12,247 bases of DNA. It comes from Actinomycetota bacterium. Its GTDB lineage: Bacteria > Actinomycetota > Acidimicrobiia > Acidimicrobiales > CADCTF01. The position numbers and the translations under genes are program-made. The notes below the pieces were generated by a model that did not search any database, was not told the DNA's origin, and was given only the letters and a program-made list of their open reading frames with translations. The first letter of the stretch is position 1. Each line of letters begins with the position of its first letter. The stretch spans positions 1 through 12,247 of the forward strand of contig JAHWJQ010000049.1 in the NCBI GenBank assembly GCA_019348305.1, written 5' to 3'. Positions 1 through 5,822 of this stretch are shown here, piece by piece.

Positions 1-1301
1 CCGAGACCCAGCAGGTGTTGATGGACAACGATCTGCGGTCCCGCGTCCGGGTGCGGGTGGACGGGGGGCTCCTGACCGGCCGCGACGTCGTCATGGCTGC
101 ATTGCTGGGGGCGGACGAGTACTCGTTCGGAACGGCGGCCATGATCGCCGAGGGCTGCATCATGTTGCGGTCCTGCCACAAGGACACGTGCAAGCCGGGG
201 ATCGCCACCCAGCGCCCCGACCTCCGCAAGAACTTCACCGGCACCCCCGAAGGCGTCGCCGCCTATATGACCTTCGTCGCCGGCGAGGTCCGCGAGCACT
301 TGGCCGCCCTGGGCCTGCGCAGCATGGACGAGGCCATCGGGCGGGTCGAGTGCCTGCGCCAGAAGGAGGGCGGGGCCCCACGCGAGGCAGCCGCCGACCT
401 CAGCCCCCTCATCCGCCGGCCCGACGACGCCGGCGCACCTCGGTGCTTCGTGGGTGGCATCCCGCTGCAGCGGCCCCGTTCGAAGCTGGGCGACCAGCTG
501 CTCTCCGACGCCTTCCGAGGAGTGTGGGAGGGCGACGAGGTGAGGCTCGCCTACCCCATCACCAATGCCGACCGCACCGTCGGTGCCGCCCTGGGCGGAG
601 CCATCGCACTGGAGCTGGGGGAGGTGCCGCCGCGGGGGACGGCGACCATACGGCTCGACGGAGAAGCGGGCCAGAGCTTGGGCGCCTTCCTCACCGACGG
701 CATCGAGCTCGAACTCGTCGGGGAAGCCAACGACTACGTGGGCAAGGGCATGGCAGGCGGCCGCATCGTCATCCGCCCACCCGCTGATGACGCCAGCCTC
801 GTCGAGGGCTACCTCGGCCCGGCACCGGTGCTGGCCGGCAACACCTGTCTCTACGGCGCCACCGGCGGGGCGCTGTTCGTGGCCGGCGCCGCCGGGGAGC
901 GCTTCGGCGTGCGCAACTCGGGGGCCACCGCGGTCGTGGAGGGTGCAGGCGACCACGCCTGTGAGTACATGACCGGGGGCACCATCGTGATCCTCGGCAG
1001 CGTTGGCTACAACGTCGGTGCCGGCATGACCGGCGGGCAGGCCTACATCCACGACCCCCGGGCGCGCCTGACGGCTCGGCTCAACACGTCACTCGTGCAG
1101 GCGGAGCGCCCGGATGCAGAGCACCTCGAGGAGCTGCGCTGGCTGGTGGAACGTCATCAGGAGCTCACCGGCTCGGCGCGGGCCGCCCGCCTGATCGAGA
1201 ACTGGTCGAAGGTGGTGGAGCAGATCTGGCACGTCCTGCCCATCGAGCGAGCGCGCCGGCTGGAAGTCAGTGCGGCAGGACGGGTGGGCGCGAGCGTCTG
1301 A
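1..1301 (+). CDS. gltB: Glutamate synthase large subunit, C-terminal part (5' truncated by window edge)
   Basis: This is the C-terminal third of the large (alpha) subunit of glutamate synthase (GOGAT), which makes two glutamates from glutamine and 2-oxoglutarate. The reading frame is open from the first bases (codons start at position 3), so the gene begins upstream; the ATG at 21 and TTG at 18 are internal. About nt 110-200 carry the end of the FMN-binding synthase domain with the 3Fe-4S signature C-x5-C-x4-C (CIMLRSCHKDTC), followed by GIATQ and LRKNFTG, all typical of GltB. From about nt 420 onward lies the right-handed beta-helix (GXGXG) domain, with repeated Gly-rich turns such as YVGKGMAGG, LYGATGG, EYMTGG and GAGMTGG. 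The C-terminus (HVLPIERAR) is of normal form. The usual partner gltD is not directly downstream; the next gene is an unrelated membrane protein 33 nt away, so gltD must lie elsewhere. Identification is secure. Confidence 0.96.
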   Translation, partial: ETQQVLMDNDLRSRVRVRVDGGLLTGRDVVMAALLGADEYSFGTAAMIAEGCIMLRSCHKDTCKPGIATQRPDLRKNFTGTPEGVAAYMTFVAGEVREHLAALGLRSMDEAIGRVECLRQKEGGAPREAAADLSPLIRRPDDAGAPRCFVGGIPLQRPRSKLGDQLLSDAFRGVWEGDEVRLAYPITNADRTVGAALGGAIALELGEVPPRGTATIRLDGEAGQSLGAFLTDGIELELVGEANDYVGKGMAGGRIVIRPPADDASLVEGYLGPAPVLAGNTCLYGATGGALFVAGAAGERFGVRNSGATAVVEGAGDHACEYMTGGTIVILGSVGYNVGAGMTGGQAYIHDPRARLTARLNTSLVQAERPDAEHLEELRWLVERHQELTGSARAARLIENWSKVVEQIWHVLPIERARRLEVSAAGRVGASV

Positions 1302-1322
1302 GCCACCCGCCAGACCCGGGCG

Positions 1323-1334
1323 TAGCCTGGTGTG
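1323..1334 (+). promoter_or_regulatory. Candidate leaderless -10 element before the DUF4190-like gene
   Basis: TAGCCT at 1323-1328 fits the actinobacterial -10 consensus TAnnnT. It is followed by 6 nt and then GTG at 1335, the spacing expected when transcription begins at the start codon. No Shine-Dalgarno sequence is visible. No convincing -35 is seen, which is common for such promoters. Confidence 0.5.
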
Positions 1335-1832
1335 GTGAGCGACGACGACCCGACCGGCCCCCCATCCACCGGAGGCTGGCAGCCGCCAACGTCTCCGCCC
1401 CCGACGCCAGGACCGTACGGTGACCCCCCTCCCGGTCCGCCACCGGCGTCGGGGGCGCCGCCTTACGGAGCCCCCAGCCCGGCCTACGGCTCCGGGTACG
1501 GGTACGGGTCCGGCTACACCGCCTACGCCCCGCCACAGACCGAAGGGACCGCCATCGGCGCCCTCATCGCCGCCATCGGCTCCTGGGTCGTCTGTCCCAT
1601 CTCAGGCGTCGTGGCGCTGGTGCTGGCATCGACGGCCAAGCGGAAGATCGCCGAGTCCGGTGGGAGGCTCACCGGCGAGGGCCTGGTGACGGCGTCCAAG
1701 TGGGTTGCCTGGATCAACCTCGCCCTGTGGGCGGTCTTCATCATCTTCTTCATCTTCGCCGTGGTCTTCGGCATCCTCTCTGGATTCAACTCGGATTCGG
1801 AGTTCCAGCGATTGCTGCTAGCGCCGCGCTGA
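1335..1832 (+). CDS. Proline/glycine/tyrosine-rich DUF4190-like membrane protein
   Basis: This is a small membrane protein of about 165 residues. The first ~70 residues are disordered and rich in Pro, Gly and Tyr, with YGSGYGYGSGY repeats. Two hydrophobic helices follow at about residues 72-99 and 122-149, joined by a basic loop containing AKRKIAESGGRLTGEG. This layout (Pro-rich cytoplasmic tail, two helices, and a loop of the form 'AxxxxKRKI..SGG.LTGxGLAxAS..VxWI') matches the actinobacterial DUF4190 family, whose function is unknown. Two adjacent in-frame GTG codons (1332 and 1335) are possible starts. I prefer 1335 because TAGCCT sits exactly 6 nt before it, fitting a leaderless mRNA. It lies 33 nt after gltB and 21 nt before the next gene on the same strand. 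The family call is confident; no biochemical role can be given. Confidence 0.82.
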   Translation: MSDDDPTGPPSTGGWQPPTSPPPTPGPYGDPPPGPPPASGAPPYGAPSPAYGSGYGYGSGYTAYAPPQTEGTAIGALIAAIGSWVVCPISGVVALVLASTAKRKIAESGGRLTGEGLVTASKWVAWINLALWAVFIIFFIFAVVFGILSGFNSDSEFQRLLLAPR

Positions 1833-1840
1833 GCGGCTGG

Positions 1841-1853
1841 TACCTTTTTTGCT
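1841..1853 (+). promoter_or_regulatory. Candidate leaderless -10 element before the Ig-like membrane protein
   Basis: TACCTT (1841-1846) is followed by 7 nt (TTTTGCT) and the ATG at 1854. No Shine-Dalgarno sequence is present, so translation from a leaderless transcript is the best explanation. It starts only 8 nt after the upstream stop codon, so this gene probably has its own promoter despite the tight spacing. Confidence 0.55.
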
Positions 1854-3257
1854 ATGGCGGGTGTGGTGGTGTCGCCGGCGTCTGTGCCGGTTGTTCCCGG
1901 CGGGAACGCGACGTGTTTGGTCAGGGTGCGCAACACCGGGACGGTGGTCGACTCCTTCACCGTCACGGTGCTCGGTGAGGCGGCCGGCTGGACCAGCGTT
2001 GCGCCTCCGGTGCTGTCGCTGTTCCCCGGGGCGGAAGGCACGGTAGAGCTGCACTTCGCCCCGCCCCGCAAGCCCGACCTCACGGCGGGCGCGGTCCACT
2101 TCGGCGTGCGAGTGATGCCGTCGGAGGAAAAGGACGGCTGCGTGGTAGAGGAAGGCACCGTCCAAGTGCTGCCTTTCCAGGAGATGACGGCCAGGATCAC
2201 CCCCCGGACCACTGAGGCCAAGCGCACCTCCCGCCACCACGTCGTGGTCGACAACCGCGGCAACGCGCCGTTGGAGGCGGAGCTGTCGGCAGGCGACCCC
2301 GACGAACAACTGGCCTTCGACCTTCGCCCCCACACCCTGACGGTGGCGCCCGGCCATTCGGCCCGTGCCACGCTCAAGGTAGTGGCCCGAAAAGGGTTCG
2401 CCCGGGGGGCGGACAAGCACCGGCCCTTCCAGGTCCGCGTCACGACGGGGCCGGTGGAGACGCCGGCGGTTCTCGACGCCACGCTGATCCAAAAAGCTGG
2501 CGTCCCCCGCTTCGTCTTGCCGCTGGTGACCGCGGTGGTGGCCATCGCCGTTCTGGCCGCCGTCCTGCCCACGCTGCGCAAGGATGGCGGTGGGGCCATC
2601 ACCCTCACCGGTGGCAAGGAGGCCACGACCACCACCGAGGCGCCGGCAGAGGAGGCCCCGGTCGAGGATCCGGCCCAGGCCGCGGCGGAAGCGGAGGCCG
2701 CGGCCGCCGCAGAGAAGGCAGCCAACGGCCAGGACGCGGCGTCAGCGCCGGCACAGCCTCCGGGAGAGACCAAGGCTGCAGCAGCGGTGGTGAGCGCGAG
2801 CGGCTCCCCCGTCGCCGGCGCCCCCACCCAGCCCAAGACGGAGGAGAACACGGACGCCGACGCGTCTGTCGCCACGCCGCAGGCTCCCGTGGCGACGACG
2901 ACCACGACGAGCACCACGACGGCTCCGCCGGCGTACGCCAAGTGGGCGGGCACCTGGATCAACACCGACCCTGCTACTCGGGAACAGCCCCAGGCTGTGA
3001 TCCGACACGACAGGACCCACATCTACGTCCATGGTTACGGCGCCTGCACTCCCACCTATTGCGACTGGGGCGAGGCTTCGACGACATTGGCGGATGGGGG
3101 CGACAACACCCTCCAAGTCGTTTACAAGTTCAGCTTCAAGACGACAGAACAGACGATCAGCTACCTGAGCGCGAAGCAGATCCGGATCCAAAGCATCCAC
3201 CGCGCCTCCGACGGCAGCTTGATGCGGAAGAGCGACGAGACCTTCAACCGCAAGTAG
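1854..3257 (+). CDS. Single-pass membrane protein: two Ig-like domains, membrane helix, low-complexity linker, C-terminal beta-rich domain
   Basis: The protein has 467 residues. Residues 1-108 and 109-212 look like two Ig-like beta-sandwich domains: VRNTGTVVDSFTVTV and AGWTSVAPPVLSLFPG in the first, VVDNRGNAPLEAEL and HRPFQVRV in the second. This is the pattern of actinobacterial proteins often labelled 'hydrolytic protein', with NEW3/COG1470-like repeats. A hydrophobic helix follows at 219-239. A linker rich in Ala, Glu, Pro and Thr spans ~240-358 and ends in a Thr run. Residues 361-467 form a compact domain starting WAGTWIN, with HGYGACTPTYCDWG containing two close cysteines (398 and 403) that could form a disulfide. 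There is no N-terminal signal peptide, so the simplest topology is Ig-like domains inside and the C-terminal domain outside. The N-terminal half resembles that of the protein at 5782-7428. Enzymatic activity is not evident; the 'hydrolytic' label has no visible catalytic basis here. Confidence 0.88.
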   Translation: MAGVVVSPASVPVVPGGNATCLVRVRNTGTVVDSFTVTVLGEAAGWTSVAPPVLSLFPGAEGTVELHFAPPRKPDLTAGAVHFGVRVMPSEEKDGCVVEEGTVQVLPFQEMTARITPRTTEAKRTSRHHVVVDNRGNAPLEAELSAGDPDEQLAFDLRPHTLTVAPGHSARATLKVVARKGFARGADKHRPFQVRVTTGPVETPAVLDATLIQKAGVPRFVLPLVTAVVAIAVLAAVLPTLRKDGGGAITLTGGKEATTTTEAPAEEAPVEDPAQAAAEAEAAAAAEKAANGQDAASAPAQPPGETKAAAAVVSASGSPVAGAPTQPKTEENTDADASVATPQAPVATTTTTSTTTAPPAYAKWAGTWINTDPATREQPQAVIRHDRTHIYVHGYGACTPTYCDWGEASTTLADGGDNTLQVVYKFSFKTTEQTISYLSAKQIRIQSIHRASDGSLMRKSDETFNRK

Positions 3258-3260
3258 CCC

Positions 3261-4646
3261 TCACGGCGGAGGCGCCGGCTCGGTCCTGGACAGGTCCTCC
3301 GCCGTCGGCTCTCGGGCTTCCCGCGACTCGGGAGGCAACAGCGCCCTGATCGCCTCCATGATCCTCTTCGTGTCGGCGCGGGTGTCGTCGTAGCTCAACT
3401 CCACCGGCTGTCCCACGCGCACGCGGACCTCGGGCGGGTTGGCCACGTTCAACACGTTGGGCAGCTTGGCCGAGCGGGGCCACACCCGCTCGGTGCCCCA
3501 CAGCCCGACAGGGATCACCGGCGCCTTGGTGGCGGCGGCCAGGCGGGCAGCGCCGCTCTTGCCTTGCAGGACTGGGTCGAAGAACGCGCTGCCCCTGGGA
3601 ATCGTGCCCTGCGGCATGATCGCGACCAACTCGCCGGCCTGCAGCGCCCGTGTCGCCTCCCGCAGTGAATCGCCGGCTCCCTGGGCCCCCCGGTCGACTC
3701 GTATGCCCCCCATGGCCCTGGCCAACGCTCCGAGGACGGGGGCGTCGAAGACCTCTTTCTTTCCCAGGAACCGCAGCGGACGTCCGGACTGGACCACCGT
3801 GAGCCCGACCGCCACCGGATCGAAGTAGCTGCGATGGTTGGCGGCGATGATGGCCGGCCCTTGGTTGGGGATGTTCTCGACACCGCCGGTGTCGAAGCGG
3901 GCATAGGGGAACAGCGCGGCCCGGGCGCCCAGCCGCACGAGGTCGAACGGCTCCAGGCCGGCCAGCTTGGGCACCCCCGGCGGCACGTCGAGCCAGAGCA
4001 CCGGCCAGCGGCGGAAAGCGGCGTAGGCCAACAGACGGGGGTCTGGGTTGACCGCGTACGGGTGGGCGACGGCCGACAGGAGCGGCACGTCATACACGCT
4101 GTCCGAGTAGGCGAAGCTCGAGGCCAGGTCCACCTCGCGCTCCTGGGCCCACGCCCGCACCGCCGCCAGCTTGCCCAGGCCCCACACGAACCCTCCGGCG
4201 AGGCCCCCGGTGTAGTAGCCCTCGTCGTCGTGGGCGTACTGGGTGGCCACGACGTCGTCGAACCCCATGCGCTCGGCGAACGGTTCTACGAGATCGCGAG
4301 GGGTCGTGGTGGCGAGCACCACCGGCCGGCCGGCGGCGCGGTGCTCCTCCAGCAAGGGCCGGGCGTAGGGGGCCACCAGGGTGTCCAGGCGCTCGGCGGC
4401 ATCCCTCGCCGCCTCCACCACCGCCGCTCGCGACCAGCCCCGGGCAATGATCGCCGCCCCCCTGGCCAGGGCAATCGAGGGCAGCGACTCGCCGATCAGG
4501 TCGAACACCCGGTAGAGCAGCCCGTGGCCGGGGAGGGAGCGGTCAGGAACGATGCCGGCGGCGATCAGGGCTTCGGTAAGCAGGGGGCCGCTCGCACCTT
4601 TGAGAATCGTGCGATCGAGGTCGAAAAAGGCAGCCGAGGCGCCCAT
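3261..4646 (-). CDS. Bifunctional HAD-IB phosphatase / 1-acyl-sn-glycerol-3-phosphate acyltransferase (PlsC) fusion
   Basis: The protein has 461 residues. Residues 1-~215 form a HAD superfamily subfamily IB hydrolase with motif I DLDRT (Asp9, Asp11), motif II TTTP (112-115), motif III Lys159 in GLGKL and motif IV SDSVYD (181-186). Residues ~240-440 form a PlsC/LPLAT acyltransferase with block I NHRSYFD (His271-x4-Asp276), block II GGIRVDRG (313-320), block III MPQGT (344-348) and block IV APVIPVGLWGT (376-386). Such proteins acylate lysophosphatidic acid to phosphatidic acid at the inner membrane face; the HAD substrate is unknown. The same fusion is known from mycobacteria and relatives. Gln replaces the usual Glu of the EGT motif, which I believe is a subgroup feature. 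The start at 4646 is chosen because DLDRT follows at once and GGGAG lies 4 nt upstream; the open frame continuing to 4835 adds only low-complexity sequence. The C-terminal tail is acidic and Pro-rich. Confidence 0.92.
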   Translation of the reverse strand: MGASAAFFDLDRTILKGASGPLLTEALIAAGIVPDRSLPGHGLLYRVFDLIGESLPSIALARGAAIIARGWSRAAVVEAARDAAERLDTLVAPYARPLLEEHRAAGRPVVLATTTPRDLVEPFAERMGFDDVVATQYAHDDEGYYTGGLAGGFVWGLGKLAAVRAWAQEREVDLASSFAYSDSVYDVPLLSAVAHPYAVNPDPRLLAYAAFRRWPVLWLDVPPGVPKLAGLEPFDLVRLGARAALFPYARFDTGGVENIPNQGPAIIAANHRSYFDPVAVGLTVVQSGRPLRFLGKKEVFDAPVLGALARAMGGIRVDRGAQGAGDSLREATRALQAGELVAIMPQGTIPRGSAFFDPVLQGKSGAARLAAATKAPVIPVGLWGTERVWPRSAKLPNVLNVANPPEVRVRVGQPVELSYDDTRADTKRIMEAIRALLPPESREAREPTAEDLSRTEPAPPP

Positions 4647-4661
4647 GGGTCTCCCAACGTA
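4647..4661 (-). promoter_or_regulatory. Candidate -10 element and ribosome binding site for the HAD-PlsC gene
   Basis: On the minus strand TACGTT (4661-4656) is followed by GGGAGACCC and the ATG. TAnnnT would place the transcript start within a few bases of the ATG. The GGGAG stretch could instead act as a Shine-Dalgarno for a longer transcript. The two readings cannot be separated from sequence alone. Confidence 0.35.
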
Positions 4662-4680
4662 GCTGGGTCGATGGTGAGCG

Positions 4681-4736
4681 GGGCCGAGTGTCCGGCCCGG
4701 CGCGACGAAGGGCCCGGCTGGGGGGAAGCCGAGCCC
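4681..4736. repeat. Two consecutive hairpins in the divergent HAD-PlsC / LysR intergenic region
   Basis: The first dyad is GGGCCG (4681-4686), a 6-nt loop and CGGCCC (4693-4698), a perfect 6-bp stem. The second is GGGCCCGGCT (4710-4719), a 7-nt G-rich loop and AGCCGAGCCC (4727-4736), giving nine pairs of ten with one C-A mismatch. Neither is followed by a T run. They lie in the 213-bp gap between two divergent genes, about 120-180 bp before the LysR start. They could lie in a LysR mRNA leader, act as a transcription block, or form a protein-binding site. Confidence 0.45.
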
Positions 4737-4804
4737 TCCGAAGTGCGATGGGGCGGCCAGTGGGGGGAACCGACCTGCCCGATTGCTCTGCGTCCATTGA
4801 AGCC

Positions 4805-4836
4805 GCCAACTCCGTATCTGTCCAACAGTTTCCAAC
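4805..4836 (+). promoter_or_regulatory. CCAAC direct repeats upstream of the LysR gene
   Basis: GCCAAC at 4805-4810, TCCAAC at 4821-4826 and TCCAAC at 4831-4836 lie 24-55 bp before the LysR start. The last two are spaced exactly 10 bp (one helical turn). This is a possible operator for the adjacent regulator or another factor. It is not a classic T-N11-A LysR palindrome, so support is weak. Confidence 0.2.
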
Positions 4837-4859
4837 GATATGGGCCATCATGTTCAGCG

Positions 4860-5822
4860 ATGGACGTTCGGCAATTGCAGGCCCTGGTGGCAGTGGCGGA
4901 CCACGGCACTTTCTCCGCTGCCGCTGATGCACTCGCCACCGTGCAGTCCAACGTCTCGGCCCACATCGCTCGCCTCGAGCGCGAGCTGGGGGCGACGCTG
5001 GTCGACCGGGGGGCAGGGCGGCTGACCGAGGAGGGCCAGGCCGTGGTGGACCGGGCCCGCCGCATCGAAGCCGAGCTCGAGGCCATCGTCTCCGACGTCG
5101 CCGCCCTCACGGCCGAGGTCACCGGGCGGGTGCGCGCGGGGATCATCGGCACGACGGCGCGATGGCTGGTTCCCCGGCTGCTCGAGGTGATGGACAAACG
5201 CCATCCCGGTGTACGGCTCGAGATCGTCGACGCCACATCGACGTCCCTCGAACCGCAACTGGTCACCGGCCGCCTCGAGCTGGCCGTGGTCAACCTCCCC
5301 CTGTCGGCCCCCGAGCTCGTCACCAGGCCACTGTTCGAGGAGGACCTGTTGCTGTTCGTGCCACCGGGCTCGCCGCTGGCCGGGCTCCCGGAGGTGGCAC
5401 TGGCTCAGCTGGCGGACATCGAGCTGTACCTCCCACCCAGAGGCACGGCGTTCCGCGACCTGGTCGACGCCGCCACCTCGGCCGAGGGTGTGCAGCTGCG
5501 GGCCAGGGCCGAGCTCGACGGCCTTCGGTTGATTGCCTCGCTGGTGATGGGGGGCCAGGGGGCCGCGCTCCTGCCGGCGACAGCGGTGCCGCCCCCACTG
5601 CAGGGCGCTACTCGGCCAGTCCCGGTCGCGGGGTTGCCACGCCGGGCGGTGGGCGTGGCCCAGCGACGCCGGGGCCTGCCCAGCGCGGCAACCAGGGCGC
5701 TGTTGGAAGTGCTCGACGAGGTCGTCGCCCGGGAAGCTTCTGGCGAACACGGGCTCCACCCGCACGCCTCGCCGGCCGGCATCACCAGTTCGGTTCGGCG
5801 TCGTCCCCAGGACTCTCGGTGA
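4860..5822 (+). CDS. LysR-type transcriptional regulator
   Basis: The protein has 320 residues. Residues 1-60 form a LysR winged helix-turn-helix: MDVRQLQALVAVADHGTFSA, then AADALATVQSNVSAHIARLE and a TEEG wing region. A linker helix follows at about 60-88, then the periplasmic-binding-like effector domain (VRAGIIGTTARWLVPRLL, LELAVVNLPL, LLLFVPPGSPLAG, MGGQGAALLPATAV) to about residue 290. The ATG at 4860 is chosen because the family begins at this point; the frame is open far upstream only because of GC bias. No good Shine-Dalgarno is visible. It diverges from HAD-PlsC, and LysR regulators often control a divergent neighbour, so that gene is a candidate target (inference). The last ~25-30 residues (from REASGEHG) look like a non-conserved tail; the final 14 codons overlap the opposite-strand propeller gene. 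The effector is unknown. Confidence 0.92.
   Translation: MDVRQLQALVAVADHGTFSAAADALATVQSNVSAHIARLERELGATLVDRGAGRLTEEGQAVVDRARRIEAELEAIVSDVAALTAEVTGRVRAGIIGTTARWLVPRLLEVMDKRHPGVRLEIVDATSTSLEPQLVTGRLELAVVNLPLSAPELVTRPLFEEDLLLFVPPGSPLAGLPEVALAQLADIELYLPPRGTAFRDLVDAATSAEGVQLRARAELDGLRLIASLVMGGQGAALLPATAVPPPLQGATRPVPVAGLPRRAVGVAQRRRGLPSAATRALLEVLDEVVAREASGEHGLHPHASPAGITSSVRRRPQDSR

Noticed and set aside
1523..3022. 499-codon minus-strand open frame
   Set aside because: It is a Ser/Ala/Thr/Val-rich shadow of the DUF4190-like and Ig-like genes; the plus-strand frames have clear domain structure and start signals.
3834..4859. Long open frame in phase with LysR, extending it upstream by 342 codons
   Set aside because: It is antisense to the HAD-PlsC gene, has Arg/Gly/His-rich composition without domains, and LysR family alignment begins at 4860. 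It results from high GC content.
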